Shown: one piece after another, positions 10,860-22,899 of the stretch | Position numbering within the stretch: position 1 is the stretch's first letter | Layout: each line of letters starts with the position of its first letter | Assembly (NCBI GenBank): GCA_028583605.1 | Contig: CM053328.1 | Span: 28,059,578-28,123,577, forward strand | Source of the DNA: Dastarcus helophoroides | Taxonomy: Eukaryota; Arthropoda; Insecta; Coleoptera; Bothrideridae | Direction: 5' to 3' | DNA: 64,000 nt | The notes under the pieces: model-generated | Databases searched by the model: none | What the model saw: only the letters and a program-made list of their open reading frames with translations | What the model was told of the DNA's origin: nothing | Translations under genes and position numbers: made by a program

Positions 10860-13800
10860 AACTATTTCGCGAAATTTCGACTTTTTTTAAAAACTTTCTC
10901 AGTTTAAATTTGAAATATACCTCTTTTTAAAATGCTTGCCTTAAAATCGATATGTAGTTAAGAATCTTAAAAAAAAACTCCAAATTTTGAAAAAATGGTA
11001 AAATTTTCAAAAAAAATTAAATTCTAAAAAAAAGTGAAAATTCAGAAAAAATGTTGAAGATCCGAAATTTTGAAAAAAATTTTTAAAAATTCTTCAAAAT
11101 TTCGTCTTTTTTTAAAAAATTTTTCAGTTTAAATTTGAAAAATACTCCATTTTAAAATGCTACCTATAAAATCGAATCTAGTTAAGACTCTTAAAAAAAA
11201 CTCCAAATTCTGAAAAAAGTCAACTTCAAGAAAAAGTTTTTGTTGATAAAAGATTGAAATTTTTAAACGAAGTGAAAATTCTGAAGGAAATTTCAAGTCA
11301 AAATTTGGAAAAAAAATTTTTTCAAAAAAGCGAAAATTTTCAAAAAATGGGAATTGTTCCATTTTTATAATAAAAATCAAAGTTTTTACATAAATGTCAA
11401 AACTTCAAGAAAAAGTCGACATTTCTGAAAAAAGCTTAAAATGTCCAGAAAACAAAATTTTAGGAGTCCAATGAGAAAACTTTGAAAAAAGTGGATATCT
11501 TGAAATTACGAAATTTTCAATAAAAATCGAATTCCTCAAAAGAAACTTGGAATTGTTTTGTTATAAATTTTGAAGCAATGAAGAAAATTTTGAGATAGAA
11601 GTCGGTTATTCGAGTTTGAAAACAAAATTTTATAATTAAAACGTAAATTTTGGAAATGTCGAGATTCTTTTGGGATATCTTGATTATTTTATCAAAATAC
11701 CAAGTTTATAAATTTGAAAAGTAAAACTCAATAATTAGAGATTTTTAAAGTCAAATTTTTTAAAATTTTTAAACAAGCTACTGTAATTTTGAAAAAAAAA
11801 CGAACTAAAATCATTAATAAAAATTACACAAAATTTAGCCTTTAATATCAAAAATGGGATTTGCTTTAAAATAACTTTCTAGAAAAACGTAAAAATATTA
11901 ATTTTTTATTAAAATCTCTAGTTTAAAACTGATAGCAAAACTGGCCTTTGTCTATATGAAAAAAGAGAAAGGATTCTTGGGTCGTTTTTTGAAAATTCCA
12001 ACTTTTTTTGAAGATTTCGATTTTTATTGAAAATTAAGTAATTTCAAAATACCCATTTTTTTTCAAAATTTTCTCGTTGAATTTCGAAAATTTCCATTAT
12101 TTTGAAAATTTCCAACTTCTTTAAAATCCTGGTTTTTTTGATGTATCTTGATATTTTTTTTTCGAAGCTTTTTTGATAATTTCTATCTTTATTAAAAATT
12201 TTGTTTTCTAAAAATTTTAACTTTTTTCAGAAATGTCGACTTTTTCTCGACCATTATTATGTAATAAATTGGATTTCTATTTTAAAAACTGAAAAATTCC
12301 ACATGTTTTGATAATTTCCATTTGTTTGAAAAATAGGATTTTTTTTTAAATTTCGACCTTTTATCATCCAATTTCAACTTTTTCTCGAAGATATGACTTT
12401 TCAGAACTAAAGTTTTTTTTAATTTCCACAATTTTTTTAAATTTTGAGTTTTTTTTGTTCCAGTTTAAACACGAAATTCAAAAACCTAAATTCAGAGATT
12501 AAAATCTAGATTTCGAGACCAGGTTATTATTATTATTAAGATATTTTCCCAACGTTTTTACTTTTTTTTTGAAGCATCGAGGAAATGTTGAGATAAAAGT
12601 CGAATATTCGACAACATTTTATGATTAAAAGGTTCAATTTTGGAAATTTTGAGTTTCTTTCTTCCGGTATCTTGATTGTTTTACCAAAATTTAAAGTTTT
12701 GTTACTATTTATTTCCAGTTTTAATAAGATATTTCTAAAAACAGTCAAACTCTTCCAAAACTTTAGAAAAACTACTAGTTTTGAACAAAGAACTGAAATT
12801 ATTAATAAAAATTTCTTAAAATTTTATCTCTAGTATGAAATAACTATTGAAATAGAAGAAGTTAAATTTGACACGTTTTTAAAAGGAACAAAAAAGTATA
12901 GGAACATGAAAGCGAGTCAATAAAAACGTGTTAAAATTGAATTTTTCCTAAATAAAATTTCCGGAAAAAAATTCAAATTACAGCGACATTTTTAGTTTAA
13001 AACAATTTTTTATGTTTGAGCCTAAACTCGAAACCCAAAAATTCTTAATTTCGAGATCAACGTTTAGATTTCGACACAAAGTTATCATTTTTGGGAAAAA
13101 AAATTCAATTTCAAACCGAAATTTTGGAAAAATAAATCCATATTTCGAGGCAAAAAAACTGTTAGCAATTCTCCAATTTAAACTTTAACTTGGAAATTTT
13201 TACTTTTCTAGAAGTTTTAAAGGTCGAAATGAAAACCGATATTTTATCGAAATTTCCATCTAAATCGGGACTTTTCAACCAGGAGGATGAAGCCCAATAT
13301 GTATTCTGAAATAGACTTTTTTAAATATTTAAAATATTTTGAAGGTTTGTAATTTTCCGAAATTTTGACTTCTTTTTTTCCAAACACTTTTTTGAAAATT
13401 TAGCTATTTTTAAAAATTTCGCTATTTCAAAAATTTCGCTCTTTCCAAAATTTTGCTTTTTCAAAATTTCTACTTTATAAAATAAATTTTTACTTATTTC
13501 AAAATTCAGATTTTTTAAGTTTGAGTTTAATTTTTTTTAATTAATTTAGAGATCAACGTTTAGATTTCGATGCAAAATTTATCAGTTTTGAAAAAAAAAT
13601 TCATTTTGAACCATTAAAAAATAAATCCATATTTCGAGACAAAGAAAAACTGTTAGCAATTTTCCCACAATTTCAGCTTTAATTTCGAAATTATTACTTT
13701 TCTAGAAAGTTTTAAACTTTGAAATAAAAATTCGAATATTCAAGATTTTATCGAAATTTCGATCTAAATCAGGACTGCTAAACCAGGAGGGTGGAGAGCC

Positions 13801-14570
13801 CAATACGTATTCTGAAACATTCTGACTTTTTTGAAAGTGTCACAATTTTGGAAGGGTTGAATTTTTCTAAAATTTTGACATTTTTTTAAATTTCGCTTTT
13901 TTTCAAAATTTCGTTTTTTTTTCTTTATAAAATAAATTTTTACTTATGTCAAAATTTCAACTTTTTTAAAATTATTAAAAAAATTCTGCTTCCGTTTAAG
14001 ACTTCGGCATTTTTTTTAGTTTGACTTCAAAAGTTGCTACTTTCTGTAAATATTTGGTTTTGTTAAATTTACATTTTTTAAGTGTCCAGTTTTTTAAAAG
14101 GTTGAATATTTTCGTGGTTTTATTTCAGAGCTAGGACTTGTTTTTTTTTAATTTGAACTTTTTTAAGACTGTCGAAATTTCCCATTTTTTGAAATTTTTG
14201 ACTACTTTTCAATTTTCGACTTTTTTAAAACTTATAACTTAGATACAACTTTTTTCAAAATTTCAATTTTCTTCCAAATTTTGGTTTTTTTTTTTTTATT
14301 TTAATTTTATGAAAATTTCGACACTTCATTACTTTTTTTCGAAATTTTCGAATTTATTCTAAATTTTAACTTTTTTCAACTAAGTTTCTTCGATTTTTCA
14401 AACAACTTAGAAGTTTTTGCACATATCCTCTTATATTTTCCAAATTTTCGAATTAAATGTTTCCGCTATTTTTCAAAATTTCTACATTTTTCTAAATGTC
14501 GACTGTTTTAGATTTAGACTTTTCTTGGAAAATTTTGACTTTTTTAACCGTCAGCTTTGATTCGAATTGT
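10860..14570. repeat. large cryptic AT-rich repeat block
   Basis: About 3.7 kb of quasi-periodic sequence. Up to about 11980 the plus strand is purine-rich (GAAAATTTTGAAAAAA, AGTCGAAATTT). After that it is T-rich (TTTTTGAAAATTTCGACTTT), so the block behaves like two inverted halves. Two related stretches at about 13000-13330 and 13540-13820 share long similarity (TTTAGATTTCG, CAAAAAACTGTTAGCAATT, AACCAGGAGG), which looks like an internal duplication of about 540 bp. Open frames here are artefacts of composition. Confidence 0.6.
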
Positions 14571-14615
14571 TATTACTTTTTTGGGAGGGCATGAATATAT
14601 TTTTCATACTCTAGT

Positions 14616-14630
14616 GGGGGGGGGGGGGGG
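14616..14630 (+). repeat. homopolymer G15
   Basis: Fifteen consecutive G in a strongly AT-rich setting, directly after CTCTAGT. TAGTGGGGG could be an eroded hAT end, but no partner was found. Confidence 0.7.
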
Positions 14631-14699
14631 TTGTACAGTGTATGGAATGGAAAATCTCTGATCTTATATTTGAAGGTGTAAGAAAAGTTATTGTATGTT

Positions 14700-15270
14700 T
14701 AAAAATTTTTCAAAATTTCTCGTCACACTGTAGGTTTCATTTTATAGTTTTCAAGTTTCTTTTGAAAATAAATTTTTTTGACAAAATGCTAACTTTAAAA
14801 ATTAACAAATTTTGACATTTTTACAATGAAAAATTAGATAACTCCAATAAAACAGTTACATTTCGAAAAGAGCCAAGTTTATTTAAAAAATTCTCAAAAT
14901 TTCAAGTTTAACCTAAAAGATTTTTTTGTTTTTCAAACTTTTGCTTTTACTTAAATTATAAATTTCGGAACTTATGGGTTCAAACGAAATCTGATGAAAT
15001 TTGGAATATATTAAAGAAAAAAAAAAATTCAACTTTAAAATTTAAAAACAAAGTTTTTCAGGCGGTCAGGCGGTTGATTTATTATTAGGGAAGATTTAAA
15101 AAATCGTAAAACGCATGTAAACAAGGAAACGATGTAGAAAATTAGCTCAGCTTGTAAAAAAAATGGCAAATAGCAAAACTGCAGTATTTTTAAGTGAGGA
15201 TCGAAATAAAAATAAGTTTTTGAAAATACTTCTAAAGCATACATTTCAACCAACAATTAAAAAAACGTCT
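14700..15270. repeat. cryptic AT-rich repeat, degenerate
   Basis: Continuation of AAAATTTTTC and TTTCGAAAAG style words, fading by about 15050. Nothing gene-like was found from there to 16400. Confidence 0.35.
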
Positions 15271-16430
15271 TTGTAACTATAAAGTGACATTCAAAGTGAT
15301 TCAGCAGATGTTCATTCGCTCTAAGCATGGATTCTCACTTATACAGGTTCGTGGAGCAGATGACGAATTCTTCGCTGATTTCCCAAGATTAAATTTTAAT
15401 TGGTTGCCATAAACCGCATATTATGTGCCAACGATTTCTAAATTAACTAGAAATTCCTGGAGGATCAATGTTACCTTGAACCTTCCCAAATTAAGATCAG
15501 GGTTGAAATTCAGCTGAATATTGTAAAAATAATGTGTGGCGAATCTTCCAACAAACTTTGAATAGTTTGATAGAATTAAAACATTCTTTTTTTTACAAAT
15601 ATAACCACGTTAATCATGCATGGTCATGAACTGAATGAATGTTCTTTGGTAGCTTAAATGTGCGTAATTATGTATGTATCAAACTGGTTAATTCTGAAAA
15701 AAGCTGATTCACGAAGTTTCCTCGTGATTTCGTGTGTATTTCTGAACTGAAATTGAAATAAAAATAACTTGATTTAATACTTGTTAAGATTAGAGGGTGT
15801 AAAGTGATAGTAGTTTATTTTTACGGAGGATCAAGACCTTAAAATCAATATTCGAAGGTCAACTAAAAGTTTCTACGAAAACTGCAATCAACCTATCATT
15901 AAATTAAACTAACCAAAAAAGTTGTTCGTATATCGAGATTTTTTACGTTTTACAACCAACTAAATTCCGCAAAGTAATGATGCCAATTACTTCTAAAGTG
16001 TATTATTTGTTAAAAATTATAGATAATGCAAAAAATGTACGGTTTCAACTGAAAAAAAATGCTGTGCAAAGAAATGGACAATTTTTTTATTGAAATCAAG
16101 CATTTTAATGAGCCTGTATTTTTACAGACATTTCTAATGTCTATTTGATTACTAAATTTCATACTTGCGTTTAGAGATAGCTTTTTTTGGTATTTTTCGT
16201 CTTTTATAACTTTTTCAATAAAAACCTAACGTAAAAAAATTAGATATAAATCAAAGTTGTAAACAATTTAATTTTCGGATAGTTCCGGTTCGCCACACAT
16301 TTTTAAGTACATAATTATCAAATACAAAATAAACGAATGTTTTTTTTTCTGATTCTTTTATGAATTATGTTATCTTCAAAGGCGTACATGGAACATCGCT
16401 TTGGGTAAAATATTTTTTTAAAAAATTCTA
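15271..16430. other. unique-looking intronic DNA
   Basis: Ordinary AT-rich sequence in the predicted 5' UTR intron of pino. No domain, repeat or RNA gene was recognised. Confidence 0.4.
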
Positions 16431-16566
16431 TAGAATTGAAGTTGCCAGTTTAAAGTTGGAATTTCGAGATTAAAAACCGAACTTTAGAAGTTAAAGTTAT
16501 TAGGAAAAATATGTTGCGTTGAAAAATAACGTTGCATTAGAAATTACGAGGAAAAATTAGAAGTTG

Positions 16567-16785
16567 CGAAAAATTCAAAAGTTTTTTATAAATTTTAAGT
16601 TTCAAGTCGTCATTTATGAAAAAATAAGTAAACATTTTGAGTGTAATCCCAATAATGTTATTTTCGAAGTTTCGAAAAAATTAAAAGTTTATAAAAAATT
16701 TTAAGTTTCAAGTTTAAGGTCGTAATTCATGAAAAAATAAGTAAACATTGCGAATGTAATCTCAACAATATTTAACGTTATTTTA
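16567..16785. repeat. tandem duplication of about 110 bp
   Basis: Two adjacent imperfect copies share TTTTAAGTTTCAAGT, GAAAAAATAAGTAAACATT and TGTAATC..CAA, at about 16567-16660 and 16683-16785. Confidence 0.5.
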
Positions 16786-17020
16786 AATATTATTTTGATT
16801 ATAACAATTCAACACTTTGCATCTCCTTAACGAACCCTCCAAAGATCATTGTTTAGTATTTGACATTTTAAAATAAGGTTAGTTGTTTGTTTGTCTTGAA
16901 GTTTATCGAAGTAGGAAGGGTCAAGTCCTTAAAATAAATCCATAATGAATCCAATAAATAATAGTTACAACTCAAAGAAGGTTAGAAAAATGTATTGAAA
17001 TTTTTTCAGACAATTAAACG

Positions 17021-17170
17021 TTCCTAACGACTTTATTTATATGCTTGTCTACTTACAATTTGTAATTAATCAATACTTATTTAGTATTTTTTAACAACAT
17101 ATTTTTTATAATAATTATGCTGTGGAATTCTGTATCGTATGTAATCTCAACATTGAAAGCCATATTTACC
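17021..17170 (+). repeat. dispersed direct repeat, copy 1
   Basis: Matches 18988-19135 over about 150 bp with small indels. Shared words include ACGACTTTATTTAT, GCTTGTCTACTT, ACATATTTTTTATAATAATT and GCCATATTTACCTTTTT-like ends. The two copies bracket the candidate pino promoter and the ribozyme relic. Confidence 0.6.
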
Positions 17171-17960
17171 TTTTTTACAATCAAACACTATAATTAGTCA
17201 TGTCATGATAAAACATATACGATGAAAGAGTAGCTGTAGTCATTATTAGCAATAACGATTATTTAAATTATTGATAATTGCGTTTTGTAAAAAAAACAAA
17301 AATTGTTGTGCAAGGGCGTAGGAGACAATTTATTAACAAAACTCATCAATATGTAACAACGAAGTTGTTAGAAAAGCTTCTTTTTAAATCATGCACATTC
17401 TGCAGCGAAAACTTTTTTTATTTTGTACTTAAAGAGCGAGAAAATGAGAAAACATTAAATTATTTCCAATAGTCTACAACCCCTAATTTTTTTCTGAATT
17501 TGTATTTTGAGATTATTCAGCATAACCAATAAAATCTGCGAAAGTACGTATTCATATTCAGAAAAAATTTGCAAGCGACAGAAAAAAATGTAATCGTTCG
17601 GTTCAAGTTACAGAACATCCGAAAAATAGTCCCCCGCAATTTATTACCATATACTACTAACTGTACATTTTACAGTAAAATGTGACAACTTATATTTTCA
17701 TTGAAAAAAATAATAAAAATATCAAAATACACAAAATGCGAAGTTCAACGTGCTTATGCCACACCATTTTTTTAAGAGTTATTTGCAACCAACAAATAAA
17801 ATACTCTTCTTGGGGAACTACGCTGACAGAAATCTTTAATAAATGATATTATTTTACCACCCCTTTTGTTCCAAAAAATCTATCAAGTTGATTTGTTCTA
17901 ATTTTACCTTCAAATTCGATAATTTTAGCGAAAATGACTGGTCCTTGGTTATCTTCAAAA

Positions 17961-18107
17961 ATTGAAATACAAATCTTGTCTTCCTTAAACCAAGAAAGAT
18001 TAAAAAACACAGCAATGGTCGCCCTAACGCGATTCGATAGCAAAGCTATCATCTTCAAAGAGATACTGATCTTTCTTGGTTCAAGGAGACAAGATTTGAA
18101 TTTCAAT
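17961..18107 (-). mobile_element. Penelope-like element end, family B copy 2
   Basis: A hammerhead-like motif (18022-18062) sits at the tip of an inverted repeat. 17961-18000 pairs with 18069-18107, both containing the CAAATCTTGTC/ACCAAGAAAGAT word set. About 115 bp of this piece reappears at 45397-45543, including TAATCTTTCTTGGTTTAAGG. A hammerhead motif plus flanking inverted sequence is a known feature of Penelope-like retroelement terminal regions. The polymerase is absent, so the family call is an inference. Confidence 0.5.
18022..18062 (-). ncRNA. hammerhead-ribozyme-like motif B2 (decayed)
   Basis: Minus strand order: CTCT, TTGAAGA, T, stem II GATAGC/GCTATC, GAAT, CGCGTT, AGGG. Against copy B1 it shows C3 to U and the last A of GAAA to U, so it should be inactive. 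Stem II is perfect (6 bp) and stem I is 4 bp with one G-U. Confidence 0.5.
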
Positions 18108-18263
18108 TTTTCTAATTCGACACAAAATCCCCAAAATCGCAATAAAATAAAATTAAGCCAATAAAATATTAAAGAATAAAAATTATAAAACTTATCAAAC
18201 AAAATCAAAGTTGAGATTTTTTCAAATTCAGCCAATTTAAAACAACAAAAAGTGGGAAGTTAC

Positions 18264-18380
18264 CTGTTAGCTTTACTTAGTAGAATCCACAAGAAGCTGG
18301 AGGACCAACAGAATGTAACTTTTTTTACACAAAATAAGCGAGAGCGATCGCCTGAGAACCTGAGATGGTATCGCGCGACT
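18264..18380 (-). other. pino: candidate pino 5' UTR exon
   Basis: The minus strand has donor AACAG|GTAACT with the exon edge at 18264. Upstream is a CpG-containing, relatively GC-rich stretch unlike its AT-rich surroundings. The acceptor 11 nt before the pino ATG demands such an upstream exon. Linking this exon to pino is an inference; an intron of 8.6 kb is implied. Confidence 0.35.
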
Positions 18381-18382
18381 GA
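18377..18382 (-). promoter_or_regulatory. candidate initiator TCAGTC
   Basis: TCAGTC on the minus strand matches the arthropod initiator (TCAGT). It lies in a CpG-rich patch (GCGATCGC and TCGCGCG nearby) just upstream of a good splice donor. I saw no convincing TATA box. Confidence 0.3.
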
Positions 18383-18704
18383 ACTCCTACAACGTCTGAC
18401 AAACACTATTTCGTTCTCTGAACGGAGAACACAGTCCTCTCAGCCGCTAATTTTCTCATGAATCGATAAGCAAGCGTATATTTCGGAGATAAGGTGGAAA
18501 CCGGTGGAAACACTGACGTACGTGGTATTTGCATGTGACCATAGACCATTTAACATTAATTGCTCAAAGTTTGCGGCCATTCTCGGAAAAAAATATGTTT
18601 ACAAAACTATTTTTTTTTGTAATTATTTCATTTTACACTTTGGCCGTTAGCCATAGTCTAATGAAAACTGCACACCTGCAAATATTAGGCTGTTCAGAAG
18701 AAAA

Positions 18705-18765
18705 TTAACTGGCGTATCTAGTAGAGGGCGATTCCCCCACACATTTTGAGGGCATCATTTTTAAT
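18705..18765 (+). mobile_element. hAT-like left terminus
   Basis: ACTGGCGTATCTAGTAGAGG followed by CGATTCCCCCACAC resembles the CAGTGGCGTATCTAGGG ends of hAT elements. The cryptic-repeat block that begins at about 18840 may be its interior, as in other hAT elements here. No right end with a matching target duplication was identified. Confidence 0.35.
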
Positions 18766-18839
18766 GTTTGTTATCTAAATTCAGTAACTCATAATAACCA
18801 CACTTTGACTAATGTGATCTACATTCCATTTTAAACGAA

Positions 18840-21800
18840 AGAAATGTCTGAAAGCTTGAATTTTTTGATTAAAAGTAAAAAATGTTCATTTGAAAACATA
18901 AATCAAAATTTCGAGATAAAATCGTAATTTATCGAAAAAATGTGACGTTGCAGTGAAAATTACTCGGACAAATAAAAAAATATTAAGTATGTTCATAACG
19001 ACTTTATTTATGTGCTTGTCTACTTGCAACTTTTAATTAATACCTATTTAGTATTTTTTTGCCACAACATATTTTTTATAATAATTTTGCTCTCGTATGT
19101 AATATTAGCATTGAAAGCAATATTTACCTTTTTCAGAAAACGAAATATTAAGATTAAAAAAAATCAAATTTTCGAGATAAAATCAAAATTTATTTAAATT
19201 TGAGATTAAATTAAGTAAAAGTTTCGTGACAGATCGAAATTAAGGGAAAAAAACAGGGGCGAATTTTAATTAAATTAATTAAATAATTAACTCAGTATTT
19301 TGAGAAAAAATTAAATCTATAAAAAAATTGACACTAAATTTAAAATTTCCAGAAAGTCGAAATTTCAAATTTATGCAATCAAATCGAACTTGAGGCTATG
19401 CGGAAGGATGAAAGGTTAAATTTTCGAGTTCAACCTAGAGAAAAAGGGAAAATTCAAAAAAAAGCTTCAATTAAAAAAAGATCGAAATTTAAAATTTTCT
19501 AAAAAAAATTTGAAATTTTGAAGAAAAGATCCAACATTTTCAAAAAATTGACATGAAAAGGTCGACATTTTTGAACTTAAAAGTCAACATTTACAATTTC
19601 GATATTTGTCGAAATTTTGAAACTAAATCCAAATTTTAATAAACTTGATATTAACAAAAAAAAATATATTTTTCAAAAGTCAAATCTTTGGGGAAAGTCA
19701 AAATTTTAAAAAAATTAACATTGTTAGAAATCAAAAGTTCCAGAAGAACAAAAATTTAATAATATCGAATTTAAAAAGGTTACGATTTTCGAAAATAATC
19801 GAATTTTACAAAAAAGCAAAATTTTGAAAAAGTTTGCCAGAAGTGGAAATTTCAAAATAAGTCAAAATTTTGGGAAAATAAGTTCAAATTTTCAAAAAAA
19901 AAGTCAATCAAAAAAAGGTCAAAATTTCAAATTTTCTAAAAAAGGTCGAAATTTTGAAGAAAAGATCCAACATTTTCAATAAATTGACAACGACTTTTTA
20001 AACTTAAAAGTCAACACTTACAATTTCGATATTTGTCGAAATTTTGAAACTAAATCCAAATTTTTAAGAAGTTTGATCTTAACAAAAAATTTACATTTTT
20101 TAAAAGACAAATCTTTGGAAAAAGTCGAAATTTTAAAAGTCGAAGTTTTTAAAAAATGCCACATTTTTAGAAATCAAAGTTACAAAAAAAAAAAGAATTT
20201 ACAAACATCGAAATTTATAAAAAAAATGATTTCTGAAAGTCGAAATTTTGAAATTTTACAAAAAAAGTTTGACACGAGTCGAAAATTTCAAAATAAGTCA
20301 ACATTTTGAGAAAGACAAGTCAACATTTTCAAAAAAATGCTCAATTAAAAAAACAGATCAATCTTTTCAAAAAAAGCAAAATTTCGAAAAAAGTGGAAAT
20401 TTTGAAAGAAGTTCAACATTTTCAAAAACAAGACAAAATTTTGAAAGTCACAATTTTGAAATATTCGAAATGTAAAAAAATTGACTTTTGAGAATTGCAT
20501 TGAAATTTTCAAAAAAATCGTTTTTAGTTAAAAAATTTGCAAAAAAAAGTCGTATTCTTGAAAGTCGGGAAAAAAGTGGAGATTTTGAAATAATTTCAAC
20601 ATTATCAAGAACAAGTCGAAATTTTGAAAGTCGCAGTTTCAAAATGGTCAAAGTAATTACAAAATAAGTTAAAATTTTTATCAAGTCAAGTCGAAATTTT
20701 CAAAAAAACTATGTCTCAATTTTAAAACGTCAATATTTCAAAAAGGATCGGAATTTTCAAAAAATTCAAAATTTTGAAAAAAGTCGACATCTTACAAAAA
20801 ATTCAACATTTTCAAAAACAAGTTGAAATTTTGAAATAGTCAAATTGTAAATAAATGTGACTTGAGAAGAAAAATCAAAATTTCCAAAATGATCGATTTT
20901 ATTAAAAAAGGTCGAAATTTGCAAAAGAGTCGCGTTCTTGAAAGTCGGGATTTGCAAAAAGGTGGAAATTTTAAGAAAAATTCGAAAAGTCAAGATTATC
21001 GATCAAAATTTAAAAATATTCCAAAAATTTTATAGTTTCGTAAAAAAGTCTAAATTTTGAAAAAATGTAACATTTTCAAAAACGAGTTGAAATTTTAAAG
21101 TCACAGATTTAAAAAAGTCAAGGTGTAGAAAAATTAAATTAAAAAATCGAGATTTAAAAAAAAATCGATTTTATTAAAAAAATCGAAATTGGTAAAAAAG
21201 TCGATTTCTTAAAAAAAAGTCGGGGTTATCAAAAAGAAAATCGCAATTTTAAGAAAAATTCGAAATTTTGAAAAAAATCCAATTCTCATAGAGGTTAAAT
21301 TTTTAGTTCGAAATTTCAAGATTCTCGCAATTTTCAAAACATTCAGTTTCGAAAAAGTCGAAAATTTGAAAAAAAAAGGTCAACATTTTCAAAATCAAGT
21401 TGAATATTCAGTCATAGATTTAAAAACAGGTTGTTAAAATATTTAATTTTGAAAAAAAAATCGATATTTTCAGAAAAATCCGTTTTTATTAAATGAATAG
21501 AAATTTGCAGTCGATTTCTCAAAAAAAATCGGGATTTTCAAAAAGATCCAATTTTGAGAATAATTCGAAATTGTAAAGAAATTGCAGTTCTAAAAGTTCA
21601 AAATTTTCGATCGAAATTTCTAAATTTACCAAATTTCCAAAAAATTCAAAGGTTCGAAAAAAAGTTGAAATTTTGAAAAAACTTCAACATTTTCAAAAAC
21701 AGGTTAAAAGCCACAGATTTAAAAGGTTCAAGTTGTAAGAAAATTAGATTAAAAAAAATCGATTTTATTAAAAAAAATAGAAATTTGCAAAAAGTCGATT

Positions 21801-22260
21801 TCTTTACAAAAGCCGGGATTTTTAAAGATGCCGAAATTTTGAGAAAAAATCGAAATTCTAAAGAAATCGAATTTTAAATGTCAAATGTCAAAAATTATTT
21901 AGTTTAATTTTGAAAGGTTTAGGAATGCGAAAATAAAAATTTTATGAAAAAAGTTGAAATTTTAAAATTAGAGTGAACTTTTCGAATTAAAATTAAAATT
22001 TAGAAAAACATGAAATTTTGATATAAAGACAAAATTAGGTTTTCGACAAAAGGGTAGAATTTTTATTTAACGTTCCATTTGAAATTGAAAGCTTCGAGAA
22101 AAACCTAAAACCTTTGCAAAAAGAATTGTAAAAAATTGGCAATTTTGGTTTTCAAAATAAATTGAAAATATAAACCCATAATTGGAGCAAAATTGGTCGA
22201 AATTTTGAGAAAAAAAAATTCAATTAAGATAGTTAAAAATCTGGTGGGTCACAAAGAGGC
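18840..22260. repeat. large cryptic AT-rich repeat block
   Basis: About 3.4 kb of purine-rich quasi-tandem words such as GTCGAAATTTTGAAAAAA, AACATTTTCAAAAA and TCGAAATTTG, spaced roughly 18-25 bases. Within it 19440-19860 and 19880-20300 are recognisable duplicates (GATCCAACATTTTC, AAGTCAACA-TTACAATTTCG, ATTTGTCGAAATTTTGAAAC). Frames of 60-80 codons rich in K, F and N come from this composition and are not genes. Confidence 0.65.
18988..19135 (+). repeat. dispersed direct repeat, copy 2
   Basis: Second copy of the repeat at 17021-17170. It lies inside the start of the cryptic-repeat block. Confidence 0.55.
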
Positions 22261-22289
22261 AAGCATAACAATCAAGGAGCCGTGACAAA

Positions 22290-22313
22290 AAAAAAGTTTG
22301 GGAAACGCTGTCT
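22290..22313 (-). mobile_element. hAT-like right terminus
   Basis: Read on the minus strand it begins CAGCGTTTCCCAAACTTTTT, a classic hAT end. The following bases TCTTGGAC would be the target duplication, but the same word was not found at a matching left end. Confidence 0.4.
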
Positions 22314-22710
22314 TGGACAATTTCTGGCTTGGAGACGATGAATTCAAAGTTCAAAAAAAATTCGTTTCAGACCAGCTACTCTGGCAGCAAAATGAATGAA
22401 AATTTTGACATTTATAAAAATAAAAACAGTTTTTTTTTAGGGTGCAATATAATTTCTTTGTTGTGTATAATTTAAAGTACTTTTACTTGACAACCTTTGC
22501 TTTTTGTTCCATTGTTCCATATTTCGAAAAAAAGATACTTTAGAATCTATATTCTTAAAATTGTATTTACAACCAAAACTGCATCTTGTATTATAATTTT
22601 ATTAACTTAAAAATAGGGCATTTTGGGTTTGCCCAAACATTTTGGGTAGTTTAAACAGTTGGAATTGTAATATGGTCCAGGGAGCAGCACTGCATCGCAT
22701 TGTTTATACA

Positions 22711-22797
22711 TGCAGGTTGATATTTATCAACTAATAAATATCATGATATGTATCATAATATCAGATATATATCGCTTGATATATATCTGCCAACCCT
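22711..22797. mobile_element. short palindromic hAT MITE-like element
   Basis: TGCAGGTTGATATTTATC at the left and ATCTGCCAACCCTGC at the right face each other across a centre full of GATATATATC and TATCATGATA words. Flanks TTTATACA and TTTATGCA match at 7 of 8 positions. The exact borders are uncertain because the ends differ by small indels. Confidence 0.4.
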
Positions 22798-22899
22798 GCT
22801 TTATGCATTACTGACCGTGGGTCTTCGAATTTCAAAAGTTTTTTCCAGGCTTCCCGGTTTTAACTATTATTTTTCTGTGTTGATTGGTTCGAAGATAAA

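Noticed and set aside
17849..18235. 128-codon minus-strand frame
   Set aside because: It spans the family B hammerhead-like hairpin. The similarity to 45397-45545 is at DNA level and ignores reading frame.
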